This document shows, one piece after another, positions 21,871 to 32,932 of a DNA stretch of 64,000 bases. Position 1 is the stretch's first letter. Every line of letters begins with the position of its first letter. The position numbers and the translations under genes are program-made. The notes under the pieces are model-generated. The model saw nothing but the letters and a program-made list of their open reading frames with translations, ran no database searches and was not told where the DNA came from. Source of the DNA: Endotrypanum monterogeii (Eukaryota; Euglenozoa; Kinetoplastea; Trypanosomatida; Trypanosomatidae); NCBI GenBank assembly GCA_000333855.2, contig CM007327.1:344687-408686 (forward strand), in the 5' to 3' direction.

Positions 21871-22407
21871 TATATACGTGTATACCCGTGTGTTTGTGCG
21901 TGTGTGTGGAGGAGCAGCTGTAATCGGTGTGCGATCTGCACAGAACACCAACTGATTATTCGTACGTCTCTCCCACTTCATTCTTTTCGATCCATTTCTC
22001 TCATTCCTTTTTTTTTTCCTCTTTCCGTCAAGTGAACAGAATACATTGCTGCACTTGCTGTTCCCTTTCTTTTCCCTTCCTACCGTTGCCGTGGCCGCCG
22101 ACCGCTTTCTTCCTTTTTGTTTTTATACATTTGTCGTGTTATTCCCAACGAAATGATTCAAAAATTTCTGTTCTCATTTTTCTTCAACAGTTGTCCGTGA
22201 TTTGTTCATCATAATTATTCCCTGTTCCTTTTGTATTCACCTGCTGACCGTTTTTTTTTTTTATTTTTTTATTTTTTATTTTTTGGAGGGGGGCGCTTCG
22301 CTCGCTTCACTGGATCACACTTTTTCCGTCTCCCCATCCTCTTCGTTTACTCGAGTCTTTGTTTTTTTCTCCCCCAAATATATACACATACACATGCACA
22401 AAAAATT

Positions 22408-22602
22408 NNNNNNNNNNNNNNNNNNNNNNNNNNNNNNNNNNNNNNNNNNNNNNNNNNNNNNNNNNNNNNNNNNNNNNNNNNNNNNNNNNNNNNNNNNNNN
22501 NNNNNNNNNNNNNNNNNNNNNNNNNNNNNNNNNNNNNNNNNNNNNNNNNNNNNNNNNNNNNNNNNNNNNNNNNNNNNNNNNNNNNNNNNNNNNNNNNNNN
22601 NN
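22408..22602. other. Assembly gap (195 N)
   Basis: A run of 195 Ns in non-coding sequence. The flanks are simple: an A-run on the left, and tacctacctcc and acgtacgtacgttcg on the right. A microsatellite probably broke the assembly; true length is unknown. Confidence 0.95.
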
Positions 22603-22739
22603 TCCCTACCTACCTCCTTCCGTTTACTTTACGTACGTACGTTCGTTTTTCGTTTTTCCCTTAACCCTAACTAATACTACACTACTACACACTACGCCAA
22701 ACTAAATACCCCCTCCCCCCCCCCTCCCCCCCCTCCCAC

Positions 22740-22776
<37 letters not shown>

Positions 22777-23243
22777 ACGCACACGCTACCCCCCCCCTCC
22801 CCTCCTCTCATATCATATGTCACTCAGTGTCTACACCACCACCACCACCTCGCATCCTTCCTTTACTTCTCTCCAGTGTCCTCTTCACCGATACACGTCT
22901 TTGCATCATTATCTCATCTCTTGTCCTTAGCCAACGTGCCCATATGCCCGTTAAATACCTATGCTGCGTCCTCTTCCTTCCTTTCTTTTATTTTTTTTTC
23001 GTGTGTGAAATGATGAGGTCTCGGCGCCTCCTCGAGTGACTCCGTAGCCCAACATTTCCCCCATTTTCTCTGAATGGAGCAGAAGAAGAAGAAGAAGAGT
23101 GAAGAAGAATTTCTTCTTTTTTTTTGATAAGCGCGAATTTGTGCTATCAACTTCTTTTTTTTTCTCCCTCCAAACCACATCCGTGACATAGCCATGCTTT
23201 CCATCTCGTTTTCTCTATGTCCATCCTCTTCCCTCCCTCCCTC

Positions 23244-23280
<37 letters not shown>

Positions 23281-23940
23281 TTATATATATTTCTTTTTTA
23301 AATCTTTTCCCTCTTCCCCTTTTCTGTCGTATCAAACCTCTCAGCGATTGTTTGCTGTTCTTGCCTTTGATACACGTCTCTCTCAGGTACGTATACATAT
23401 ATTATATACATATGCGTGTGTGTATGTGTGAGTGTCCAGCAAGGGTTTCTTTCCCGGTTTTGGCGTTTTGTTGAGACATCCCCTTTTGTTTGCTAATTTG
23501 TGCATGGGGTTAACCTTTGTGTCTTCTCTGTTACAGTGGTTACTCCCCTTTTTTTTTGTTTTTTTTTGCTTTGTTTTTGTTTTTCAATATGTTTTTGTGT
23601 TTTTTTTTCTCGCGTGTGTGTGTGTGTGTAGGGAAGGAGGGAGGGAGGGAGGGAGAGATGAGGGGATCATGCGACAAGAGGAGGGAAAGGGTCCTCATGA
23701 AATGCACCCCTGTATCGAGCGAGATACCGTCAACCCCGTGTGCGGCAGAGCGGCCACACACAGGGTTTTCCCCGCCCTTTTCCTACGCACAAACGTGTGC
23801 ATAGCCAGAGAATAAAAGACGCGTATGCGTGTTGTATACACATCGAGATGGGGGGGGGGGCGGGAGGCTACAGTACTGTGAAAAATTTATGCTTTTGACA
23901 TTAACCAAAAAAAAAAAAGAATAGGGCGAGGGGGCTGAGA

Positions 23941-23960
23941 TGACCACACACACACGCACG

Positions 23961-23991
<31 letters not shown>

Positions 23992-24025
23992 TATCTGCAG
24001 ATGTGTGTGCGTGTGTGTGTGGTCA
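23941..24025. repeat. Inverted repeat, 19-bp perfect arms around a TA tract
   Basis: The left arm at 23941-23959 (tgaccacacacacacgcac) is exactly reverse-complementary to 24007-24025. Between them are a (TA)n tract and ttatctgcag. The non-dinucleotide ends (TGACC/GGTCA) match too, so this is more than opposed CA and TG runs. Confidence 0.88.
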
Positions 24026-24123
24026 TGGGGGCATAAAAGATTGGCGAGGCGCCAGTCAACGTCGTGACGGCGATTCAACTGCAGCTTAGCGCTCCCATCC
24101 AGGTCGACGACTACAACGGCAAA

Positions 24124-24154
24124 ATCAGTATACATCTATATGTTATATACTGAT
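24124..24154. repeat. Short hairpin, 9-bp arms
   Basis: ATCAGTATA at 24124-24132 pairs with TATACTGAT at 24146-24154 around a 13-nt loop. Confidence 0.75.
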
Positions 24155-24261
24155 GTTGGTGTTTCCGTTCTTGTGCTTTTCGCTTGTTAGTACGCTAACG
24201 TTATGCATCTGTTGGCCCCTTCTCTTACTCGTCTTCTTCCCTATTCGTTGTCCCCCCCTAT

Positions 24262-24309
24262 ATATATATATATATATTATATACATATACATAATATATA
24301 TATATATAT
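24262..24309. repeat. TA-rich inverted repeat, 19-bp arms
   Basis: The arms 24262-24280 and 24291-24309 pair perfectly. An out-of-phase TTAT/ATAA step on each side and a 10-nt loop (atacatatac) show it is not a plain (TA)n run. Confidence 0.8.
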
Positions 24310-24392
24310 GAGATGAAGGTTCTGTCTTTCACTCAGACTGAAGATCAGCGGGGTAAAGGGGGAAGGAGAAGAAGCGCCCGGAAAAAAAAAAA

Positions 24393-25700
24393 ATGCTGCT
24401 TCAGTCCCGTAGTTGCACGCTGCCGTTAGGTAGGCACCAGCGCAATTCTCTGCCAAACCTCTGCCGAGAGCGCCCTCTGTACAGGCCCATGTCGTTTACG
24501 TTCTGTTTTCCATTATTGGGTGGCGCTACGGTTTTCCGATGCCGGAGCGTGAGTCGTGCTGCCCTCACAACAGGGTGCACCTATCGATTCCTGAGTAGCG
24601 ACAGCTCTGAGCACCAGAGGCAGCATAACGTCGCTGCGGAGGAGGTTCGCACGGCTTTGCGTACTCTGAGGCTCTCCGACGACAGCACGGATGCGGACGT
24701 TAAGGCAGCGTTTCACACATTTGCTAAGCAACACCATCCAGACACATATATTGCTTCGGCGCCGTTGAGCTCAGAGAAGTTGGACGCCATCGGCAGCAGC
24801 GGGGCAGATGCGTCGGAGCGCATGCGGCTTGGCACAGAGGCGTACCATCTCCTTCGGCAGATTCCCTATGAGACACGGCAGCGCATTTTGCGAGGGGGAG
24901 GACCTCGCGATGGCACCGGTGAGCGGGGTCGGCTTCACAGCCCGCACGACGCCCACTTTTCATACACGCAAGGAGAGTACGCGAAGGTGCAGCGAATATA
25001 CAGAGGCGACCACCGCCGCCGCCGTCGGCGCCACTTCAGCGATCACAATAAGGCCAACCAACACATCATCGATCACGAGAATCTCCTCGACATGGACACT
25101 GGGGATGGTCACAGCCGCACTGCGCGACTCAACCACCTCCAGGCTCGCCTTATGGAGATGCGCCGGCGCGGCATTCGAGACGACTTGCCACCCTGGCGGG
25201 TCCACGGGAGCTCGAAGGACTCGGGTGCGGTTGCTGGTGGCGATCCCGCGCTGTCCAGTGGCGGGCGCACCAGTGCTGATCACCAGAGAGGTTGTGGCAG
25301 CAGCGCCGCTGGCACCGGCCCGCGCAACCCGCACCGCTTGGGTCTTCATGTCCTCAACGCGACGGCCACCAGTTTCAGAGAGGTGCGTGACCTCTACCGA
25401 AGCCGACCTTCCTCCTCAGGGATTGGCGACCGCTCCTACGACAACCCTGTGAACCCCGTGCGTGCTGCGCCGGAGATTGATGCCAACCTGCGTCCCCGTG
25501 AGTCTGTTTTGATGCAACACAGGGCGAAGAAAAATCTATTTTTTGCCTATGCAGTGGGGCTACTGCTTGTGCTGTTCATGATCCTGACGTGCCTCTCAGT
25601 CTGTACGATGATGATAAAAGCGCCGGCGATGATACAATCGTATCGCTCGCAGGAGCCGGAACAGGGTGGAGGGGGGGGAGAGGGACGTGTCCACTCATAA
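24393..25700 (+). CDS. J-domain protein with C-terminal membrane segment (first of three)
   Basis: 435 residues. A J-domain lies at about residues 80-165: LRTLRLSDDSTDADVKAAFHTFAKQ, then HPD at 115-117 (QHHPDTY), then EAYHLLRQIPYETRQRIL. HPD is the motif that stimulates Hsp70 ATPase, so an Hsp70 co-chaperone role is predicted. There is no Gly/Phe or zinc-finger region, so it is a class III (type C) J protein. An Arg/His-rich stretch follows the J-domain. One hydrophobic segment (NLFFAYAVGLLLVLFMILTC) at about 379-410 predicts a membrane anchor near the C-terminus. The N-terminus before the J-domain is basic, and mitochondrial targeting is possible. The start is the first ATG after an A-run; a second Met follows at residue 33. 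A spacing insert (SSEKLDAIGSSGADASER) lengthens the loop after HPD compared with canonical J-domains. Confidence 0.85.
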   Translation: MLLQSRSCTLPLGRHQRNSLPNLCRERPLYRPMSFTFCFPLLGGATVFRCRSVSRAALTTGCTYRFLSSDSSEHQRQHNVAAEEVRTALRTLRLSDDSTDADVKAAFHTFAKQHHPDTYIASAPLSSEKLDAIGSSGADASERMRLGTEAYHLLRQIPYETRQRILRGGGPRDGTGERGRLHSPHDAHFSYTQGEYAKVQRIYRGDHRRRRRRHFSDHNKANQHIIDHENLLDMDTGDGHSRTARLNHLQARLMEMRRRGIRDDLPPWRVHGSSKDSGAVAGGDPALSSGGRTSADHQRGCGSSAAGTGPRNPHRLGLHVLNATATSFREVRDLYRSRPSSSGIGDRSYDNPVNPVRAAPEIDANLRPRESVLMQHRAKKNLFFAYAVGLLLVLFMILTCLSVCTMMIKAPAMIQSYRSQEPEQGGGGGEGRVHS

Positions 25701-26680
25701 AGAAGTGTAGGTTCCCTGGCACACATCAGAATCCGCTGGCGAGCGGTGCTACAACAGCTAACAGAAAAGAAGGCAAATCTTTCTCTGATTATCCACCCTC
25801 TCTACACAAACATATATACATGCACACATTGTCAGAATATCGACACACATACAGGCAGGGGCGTGGCGGAGATGCAACACGTGACTTCTTCCTGTCACCA
25901 GCAGCAGCAGCCCCACCTTTGGCCGCCTGTGCCCCCCCCCCTCCCCTGAGACACACGCATATGTATATATATAAATAAATAAATATATATATGACATGAG
26001 TATGCTGGTGTTTATTTTGTCTCCTTCCCTCCTTCAATTACTTTCTTGAAATCTCTCTATGTGTATGTCGGTGTGTTCGCGCGTTGCGAGCACCGCAAAT
26101 CGCCAGCAGTCCACGATCGCTACGACCACTAATCACAAAAAAAAAGACGGCGACGGACTACTTGGTTCTCCGTGGCATACGCACACGCGCAGGCATACAT
26201 TCATTACCATACAGTGCACATTGCTTTATCTTCAGTATTTGAATATATATATATATATATATCCCTCCCTCCCCCCTCAAGGACAGTCACAAAACTTTCA
26301 TTCATTTTTTTTTTTGCCTACACACGTTTATTTTTGGTGCTTACCCCCTTTTCAGCGCATTGGGCTACTGTTTGATTGGTTGTCCATGTGCCACCAGCAG
26401 CGCAATTCACATATTATTCAGCCTCGCTGCGCTGAGCCAAGTTCTTCTTCACTTCCTCATTCTCCTGTGACCTACTCGCGTGCTCGCACGTGACACTGTC
26501 CAACGAAGCGGCCCATCGCTGTCGCTATTCCATTTCTCCCCCCCTCCCTAAAACAAACAAACAAAAAAAACGCGCAACACACAATTCTAGTTTTCAAACA
26601 TATATTTATATATATTTATATTTATACATATATCTTTCTGCAGTAATTCTCACGTATTTGAGCTGGGGGAGGTGTTCATA
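25701..26680 (+). other. Spacer with TA and pyrimidine runs
   Basis: No gene seen. It has a TA/TAAA run at about 25963-25992, (TA)n at about 26244-26261, a T-run at 26306-26315, C-rich tract 26534-26550 and a further TA-rich stretch at 26600-26632. Confidence 0.6.
26624..26643 (+). promoter_or_regulatory. Possible spliced-leader acceptor for the PFK-2/FBPase-2 gene
   Basis: tctttctgcag ends at AG 26642-26643, 37 nt before the ATG. The adjoining tract is short; the stronger pyrimidine tract lies about 90 nt further upstream. Confidence 0.45.
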
Positions 26681-29600
26681 ATGGAGTCCAACACAGCAAT
26701 GAAGCTTCTTCCACAAAATGGTGCTACCACTACGACCCTCGATGGGGACTGTAGCACAGCGATTTCTTGTCACGTCAGCTTGCAGAACAGTCATGATGCC
26801 ACTGTACAGGCACCCGAGAGCACTACTCACCAGCGAATCAACACGTCTGCTAGTTCACCTTCGCCTGCTGCGGCATCGGTATCCCTCTCACCTCCTCAGA
26901 CATCAGTCTTATCAACATTGACGAGCCACTTGAACCCAGCGGCCCTTCACAGCATCACCCAGCTAACCGCACTGACCGCCGTCGCCACTGAGAAGGTCTT
27001 CGAGGATGAGCAATTCCTCCGCACGTTCTCCCCACTGAACGAGAATACTTCAAAGGCTGTCACAACAGCTGTTGTATCCATGTGCAATGGCGGGTTGTAT
27101 GGTGGCAGTACGGAGATGCAGTGGTCCTATTTAGTGGACGCACAGAAAGGCACCGTCGTGCAGGAAGACAGGGCACCCTGTCCAGACCCGAACCACTGTC
27201 AGTGCCTTCACTGCGATGTAAGTCACAAAGATGGTCTCAAATCGGAAAGGCCGGTGACGATGACGATGACAGGCGCGGTTGCTAGTGTCGCTGCATCGGC
27301 AACAGAGTTGCATTTGCATGCGGTCTCCCAGGACCTGGTCCTGGTCCAGCACGCTGCGGCCAGCGGTGTGCATCGGGGTAATCAATCTAGTGGCTCCCCT
27401 AAAAGCACCAGCTGCAGCAACGAAGTGCTTGCAGGAGCCAGCAGCTTAGACAGCAGCTCTCTCGGCACTGAGACGCTGAGTAGGGTCAACAGCGCGGTCC
27501 ACCCTCCCTCTCTAGTGGGGCGAGTCGTTGGGCATCGACCGCGCGAGTATCACAAATGGGTGTGGCGTAAAGCTGAGGACTATCATGAGCTACACGCTTT
27601 AAATGTTCACAACAACAACGTGTATCGGCAAAAGACGAGAGCCTCCCGCCCCCGCCCCCTGCTGATGGAGGCTGTGGCAGGTGGTGTCAGCACGGTATGT
27701 CCCTATGGAATGCTCACAAGGTCACCGACCACCACCTCGTGGACATCGTCGCTGTCTCTGTGTGGTGCCGCTGGGGATGTCTCCCTGGGTGGTGGAACGG
27801 GTGTGTTGGAGGCAGCACGCTCGACGGTGCCTTTTGACTCGTCCTCGAGTCCATTTCTGGAAGCCATTGGGCTCATGAACACGGCAGCGACCTCGGGCAG
27901 CAATTGCGGTGGCGCCAAGATTGGCGGCCCGGCTGCGACGCCAACGATCAACTTACCTGTCGACTCGCGTCACTTGCCCTTGATCGGTGGCGCTCACAAG
28001 GGAGGCGGTGGTCTGACAGCTGGCAGTGACTCGTTGTCGCAGGCCAGCGACATTTCCTTTGAACACATGAGCAAACTCTCCATGTACACCATACCCACGT
28101 CGCGACAGGGGCCTGAGTACTTCAAGACAGCTGTCGAGGACAACACGAAAACACTCGTCATCTTCATGGTTGGCCTGCCCGCCCGCGGCAAGACGTTCCT
28201 GGCGCAAAAGATTTGTCGGTTGCTGGGCTGGCACGGAACTCGTGCCAAGGTCCAGAATATTCAGGTGGCATGGCGACACGTGCTTCTGGAATGGGAGGCG
28301 GCGCACACAGAGGCGGTGGCAGGGGGCGCGAAGACATTCGGCCAAGCGGAGCAGGGCCCAAAAGCACCCAACAGTGAGGCGAAGGATGATAATTGTGGGT
28401 CGTCTGGCGGGTGTGAAACCCCTCGAGGCGTACTCCAAGTAGCAGGGGCGGTGCAGGGTAATGCGGTCACTGCAGCCCCTCTGCCCACTGCAGCAACTGT
28501 TGCACCGGCGGGATCTAATTTTAAGCCCCTGAATCGCCTTGCGCACATCCTCTCGACGCAGGACGACATGACGCAAGTGATGTGCCACTTCGTGGCAGAG
28601 TCAGCGCGTACGTCCCCGCGGCACCCCATGGCGGCAAGTGTGAACAACCTGCCGGCGTTGGCTTCAGCGCACGCCTCCACTACGACTGGTACTGCCATGA
28701 ATGTTGCTGCTCCCAGAGGGTACAACGGCGGCAGCGTCAGCCTCTCGGGAGTTGGCGTCGCTGCGGGGCCACTGCCGTCGGCAAGCACCTCGATTTGTAG
28801 TCTTGGCCACAACATACCCCCTGTGTGCCCTTCCATGCTAGCTCACACGCTTGCGTCCATGGAAGCGGCCGTAGTGGCACCGACGGCAGCGGACCCGTTC
28901 ACCTCGGTTTCCCCCCACCCAACTGAAGGGCGCCTGTCGTCCATAGCTGAGGTCGATGCCACCGCGGGTGGTCTGCGTCTCCCAGTCTCAAGCAGCTCAC
29001 CAATGACCGCGAGGTTGGCTGGGACGGCGAGGAGCAGCAGTGACTGGGGCCTCGAAGCGTCTGCGGAGACAACACCGCGTAAAACTGTGGGCGTGGACGG
29101 CTCGGCGCGGCCGGCTGAGGTGCTGCGCACTCGACATTTCAGGGATCTCATTGAACAGCCCAACAGCATCGCACGCAGCCTGTACCGGTGCGTGTTGCAG
29201 AGTTTCGCTGACGACTGCCGTCTTTTTTTTGAGCATGGCGGCGAGGTGGTGGTGGTAAACGACGACTTTGTCACGGAGGAGTTGCGGCAGGAGGCGGAAA
29301 ACTTTTTCCAACCCTTGGCGGCGCAGTGCTTCTACATTGAAGTCATCCGCGACGCCAAGGAGGATCCGCTCGACTTCGTCCATTATAAAATACACGATCC
29401 GGTGGAATACCCACACTCAACAATTGACCCCCACTCAGCCGCGGACGACTTTCATGAGCGACTGGCCTTTTTGGAGAGTGTGTATGAGACTCTGGAGGAG
29501 GCGCCCAAGAAAAGGAATGACCCCCGTCATACGCCATCCATGTCGACCTCTGGGACGGCAGTGACGGAGGCGGGGGCCGCCAGGGAGGGGGTTTTCAAAG

Positions 29601-30619
29601 ACCAGGGAGTTGGTACAGAGCTCAGAGAGGACCCGGCGCTGGCGCTCTCGCCCACAACGTCACAGCATCAGCCGCCGCCGCCGCAGCGGCAGCAGCAGCA
29701 GCAGCGGTCGAAGTTGTCGCGCAGCTATGTTAAAGTCATCAACTCGAGCATCGAGACACACGGGGTCTACGGTTACCTGGCCAGTCGCATCATTTCGTAC
29801 GTGATGAACCTGTCGCAGGTCAAGATCCAACATCCCATCTACTTCATGCGCCACGGCGAGAGCTACTATAATCTGGAAGACCGTCTCGGTGGCAACCCGC
29901 CGCTCACGGAGAAGGGAATGCAAGACGCCGAGGGGCTGCTCGAGTTCCTTAGCTCGCTGAAGTGTCACCTCGAGCACGTGGACCGTGTGCATCACGAACA
30001 ATATCCCACACATCAACCCGTTCAAGCAGGATCGATCGGCGGCGACGAGCGCTGCGGCTCATCAAAGCAGCTGCCCCACGCGAACACGGCGGATACGCTG
30101 GAGATATGGACGAGTCAGCTGCGACGGGCCATTCAAACCACCGAGCTCAGCGAGCGACTGTTGGGTATTCGCACTCTTCGCTGGAGCAGCCTGAACGAGA
30201 TTCACGCGGGCATTTGTGAGGACATGACCTACGCCGAGGTGAAGAAGCGCTACCCACTGATCGACTACTTCCGTAAGCGAAGCAAATACACATTTCGGTA
30301 CCCCAGCGGCGAGAGCTACCAGGACCTCGTCCTTCGTCTCGAGCCTGTCATCATGGAGCTGGAAAACGCCGACAGGGTGGTGGTGGTCGTGGCACACCAG
30401 GCAGTCCTGCGCTGTCTACTGGCCTACTTCGGTAGCACCTCGGCAGAAAGCAGCATCCACCTCAAAGTCCCGCATCGCACTATATGGCGCTGCACGTATA
30501 ACTCAAAGGGAATCGCCAGCCTGGACGAGTTAAAGCTAGACTGTCGTGGGGCAGGCCTCCATCATCCTCAAAACGAGTGCGCACCGATTCCCTCGTCCAC
30601 AGACACCACTGCTGCGTGA
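26681..30619 (+). CDS. 6-phosphofructo-2-kinase/fructose-2,6-bisphosphatase-like protein, strongly enlarged
   Basis: 1,312 residues from the first ATG (the frame is open a few codons upstream with no ATG), against about 450-530 in animals. The family makes and breaks fructose-2,6-bisphosphate. About 480 Ser/Thr-rich residues precede the kinase domain. Walker A is GLPARGKT at 498-505. A low-complexity insert of roughly 275 residues splits the kinase domain after AKVQNIQVAWRHVLLEW. Where the family has FDATNTTRERR this protein has VVNDDFVTEEL (about 858), so the kinase active site looks altered. The phosphatase half is canonical: YFMRHGESYYNLEDRLGG (His1058), NEIHAGICEDMTYAEV, RYPSGESYQDLVLRLEPV and VVAHQAVLRCLLAYFG, giving both histidines and the acid residue. 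Fructose-2,6-bisphosphatase activity is the safer prediction; kinase activity is open. Confidence 0.9.
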   Translation: MESNTAMKLLPQNGATTTTLDGDCSTAISCHVSLQNSHDATVQAPESTTHQRINTSASSPSPAAASVSLSPPQTSVLSTLTSHLNPAALHSITQLTALTAVATEKVFEDEQFLRTFSPLNENTSKAVTTAVVSMCNGGLYGGSTEMQWSYLVDAQKGTVVQEDRAPCPDPNHCQCLHCDVSHKDGLKSERPVTMTMTGAVASVAASATELHLHAVSQDLVLVQHAAASGVHRGNQSSGSPKSTSCSNEVLAGASSLDSSSLGTETLSRVNSAVHPPSLVGRVVGHRPREYHKWVWRKAEDYHELHALNVHNNNVYRQKTRASRPRPLLMEAVAGGVSTVCPYGMLTRSPTTTSWTSSLSLCGAAGDVSLGGGTGVLEAARSTVPFDSSSSPFLEAIGLMNTAATSGSNCGGAKIGGPAATPTINLPVDSRHLPLIGGAHKGGGGLTAGSDSLSQASDISFEHMSKLSMYTIPTSRQGPEYFKTAVEDNTKTLVIFMVGLPARGKTFLAQKICRLLGWHGTRAKVQNIQVAWRHVLLEWEAAHTEAVAGGAKTFGQAEQGPKAPNSEAKDDNCGSSGGCETPRGVLQVAGAVQGNAVTAAPLPTAATVAPAGSNFKPLNRLAHILSTQDDMTQVMCHFVAESARTSPRHPMAASVNNLPALASAHASTTTGTAMNVAAPRGYNGGSVSLSGVGVAAGPLPSASTSICSLGHNIPPVCPSMLAHTLASMEAAVVAPTAADPFTSVSPHPTEGRLSSIAEVDATAGGLRLPVSSSSPMTARLAGTARSSSDWGLEASAETTPRKTVGVDGSARPAEVLRTRHFRDLIEQPNSIARSLYRCVLQSFADDCRLFFEHGGEVVVVNDDFVTEELRQEAENFFQPLAAQCFYIEVIRDAKEDPLDFVHYKIHDPVEYPHSTIDPHSAADDFHERLAFLESVYETLEEAPKKRNDPRHTPSMSTSGTAVTEAGAAREGVFKDQGVGTELREDPALALSPTTSQHQPPPPQRQQQQQRSKLSRSYVKVINSSIETHGVYGYLASRIISYVMNLSQVKIQHPIYFMRHGESYYNLEDRLGGNPPLTEKGMQDAEGLLEFLSSLKCHLEHVDRVHHEQYPTHQPVQAGSIGGDERCGSSKQLPHANTADTLEIWTSQLRRAIQTTELSERLLGIRTLRWSSLNEIHAGICEDMTYAEVKKRYPLIDYFRKRSKYTFRYPSGESYQDLVLRLEPVIMELENADRVVVVVAHQAVLRCLLAYFGSTSAESSIHLKVPHRTIWRCTYNSKGIASLDELKLDCRGAGLHHPQNECAPIPSSTDTTAA

Positions 30620-31746
30620 TACCGAATCAATGGAGACCAATCAAGAGAAAAAGAATCTTCGGATGACCTCAATCTTGGATACATATATATATATATATAT
30701 ATATTGCTGCAGCTGAAGGGAGAGTGAGTAGAGGGGCAACAAAACAGGTGCCACCATGACGATCCGAGAGCGAGGGAATAGCGGGGAGGGAGGCAGACTG
30801 GAGGGAGGGAGGGTTAGTCTTATTTCCACCGGGTTGGCGCGCTTGACAGTGTACGTGTAGCGGCCCTGCCCAGAGGAAATAAAAAGGAAAGCATCTACGC
30901 CAATGTCCTAGAAGCCTTGCATCACCTCCGACTTTCTTTGCTGGGTTGCTTGCCCCACAGAAGTGAACTTCATATGTCTACACCCTCATGTGTATCTCTG
31001 TGTTTGAGTGCTTCAGATGCTATGATGCATCTCGGTAAGTCCGTGGCCATCTTCCCTCCTGCTTCCCTAGCCCTCTTCCCCCGCTTCGGGATGAGTTGCA
31101 GGTACTTCTTTTTTTTGCTTGCCATATGTGTACCTCGCTTATTTTTGAAACAAAAATTTCCATTTTTGTTGTTGTTGCTGTCATTATTGCTGCCCTCCCC
31201 CTCCCCCCCTCCCCCCCTCGCTTATCCTCCTTCTACACATCCACAAAACTCATGACAGGGCTCCTGTCGACTGTAGCGCTTCTGTTGTCTTTCCATGAGC
31301 GACTGTGCGCGTGAATTTGTATTTGTATTTCTGGGAGCGGAGGGGAGGGAGACAGGGGGGCGGAGTGGGATGTTGTATCGAACGGATCATCCATACGCGT
31401 GCGTACACACACACACACACACTTCTTTTTTTGTATATTTATATTCATGTATCGCACATATAAGCGAAGGAACTTCCATTGAACCACCATCGTAGCACCA
31501 CCAACTGAAGGCAACAGCAGAAGCCGAAAAATGTTTTGTTGTCGTTGCTGAGGTGACATGATGTGATTGCACCTGTGTTTGACCGATGAAGTGACGCTCT
31601 CTATGAGAAGCAGGGAAGGATGGGGGTAGGTTGTGTGCTTGGCGGGATGGCAGGAGGGGAAGGAAAGAATGGGAGGAGCTACACTTGGCTACTCGCTCTC
31701 TTTTTCTGTTTCTCTTAACCCACGATGTGAGCTATATGTTCATGCT

Positions 31747-31871
31747 CCCTTCCCTCGTGCTTTGCCCACTTCCTACCACCATACCCCACACATACACTCC
31801 TCCTTGCACACTCCGGGGATGTATGGAGGGGGGAAGGGGGTGGAGAAAGTGGGCAAAGCACGAGGGAAGGG
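31747..31871. repeat. Inverted repeat with 25-bp perfect arms
   Basis: Arm 31747-31771 is the exact reverse complement of 31847-31871 (core tcgtgctttgcccac / gtgggcaaagcacga). A 75-nt spacer between them contains a further CATAC/GTATG pairing. The arms are not simple-sequence repeats. No obvious direct repeat flanks the outer ends. Confidence 0.92.
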
Positions 31872-32756
31872 GGAAGTCTTGTTGTTCCTCTCGTTTTTTT
31901 TTTTTTTTGCAGTCGAAGCATACTTAATAGCACCAGCCGCACACACAAAGCAAACAAACGCCATCATGACAGAACAAGAACGCGGTAAAGGGAGCATGGA
32001 GACATAACTGGACGTGGTATGATTTCACGTCATGGAGAGTACCAACCACTCGAGACCTCATGCTTCAATACGGACCGTCTGCCCTCCTGTAGAATGTAGG
32101 GAGGGGGGGGGGAGGAATCATCATCGATCGTCACCACTACTATTTCATTGTCTCCCTCATCTCTTTCTTTCTCACAAACACACACGCATGCCACCGGAAG
32201 AACAACAACAACAGCAAAAAAAAAAAAAAAGTGCTCCTCTGCAATTCATGTGTGGCTGGGCCAGTCCCGTGCCTGCGTATTCGTTCCGCACACCAACATA
32301 ATTTGTAGGCAGCCCTGTAAGATATTACGCGCAAAACTTACAAAAAAAAACAGCAGCAGCAACAGCAACTGCACACATTGACACGAGAACGACTGAGTAT
32401 TTTTTTTTCCTTTTTCACTCCTACTTCCATCTTGATTGTGCGCACGCAACCCCCCCCCCCCTCCCCTCCCTCCCCTTCGTCCTCGATACACAGATACAGA
32501 CCCACCGCACAGACACAGATTACAGCGCTCGTTTTGTTTTTTTTTCCCCTGACCCCTCTTCCCTTGGTTGACTTCCGGGTGTCACAATCACCAGTGATAA
32601 GCGCATTCCACCTGTTGCGTTTGTTTTTTTCCCCGTGTGTGTCTCATTCCATTTTTAGATTCCCCTTTCGTTTCTCACTCGCTCACGGTGTGTTTGTGTG
32701 TGTGTGTGTGTGTATAAAGAACGAGAGACATAAATTGTTTTGGGGATTGTCGTGTA

Positions 32757-32791
<35 letters not shown>

Positions 32792-32899
32792 TAGATATTA
32801 TTGGCACTCTCATCACCCTTTTTTTTTTCTGTCGTTGTGTTGTTCCCGTTGCTGTTGTGGCACCCACTTATCCGTTTTGGATTCGAGGAGAGGAGTTTA

Positions 32900-32932
32900 T
32901 TTTTTGTCTGTTTTTTTTTTTTTGGAACACAG
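32900..32932 (+). promoter_or_regulatory. Predicted spliced-leader acceptor directly before the second J-protein ATG
   Basis: A T-rich tract at about 32900-32923 is followed by ggaacacag, AG at 32931-32932, only one base before the ATG at 32934. If used, the 5' UTR would be essentially the spliced leader. An AG at 32886-32887 after an upstream T/C stretch is the alternative and would give about 46 nt. Confidence 0.5.

Larger units (their letters stand above)
21522..24392 (+). other. Long spacer with gap, microsatellites and inverted repeats
   Basis: No gene supported. It contains (TA)n near 21833-21875, a 195-N assembly gap, a C-tract/(CA)n block at 22708-22785, (CA)n(TA)n near 23246-23290, (TG)n near 23612-23628 and three inverted repeats between 23941 and 24309. 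A weak acceptor (tctgtctttcactcag, AG at 24335-24336) precedes the next gene. Confidence 0.65.

Noticed and set aside
22658..22674. cccttaaccctaacta after the gap, resembling telomeric CCCTAA
   Set aside because: Only about one and a half units, no array, and well inside a gene-bearing region.
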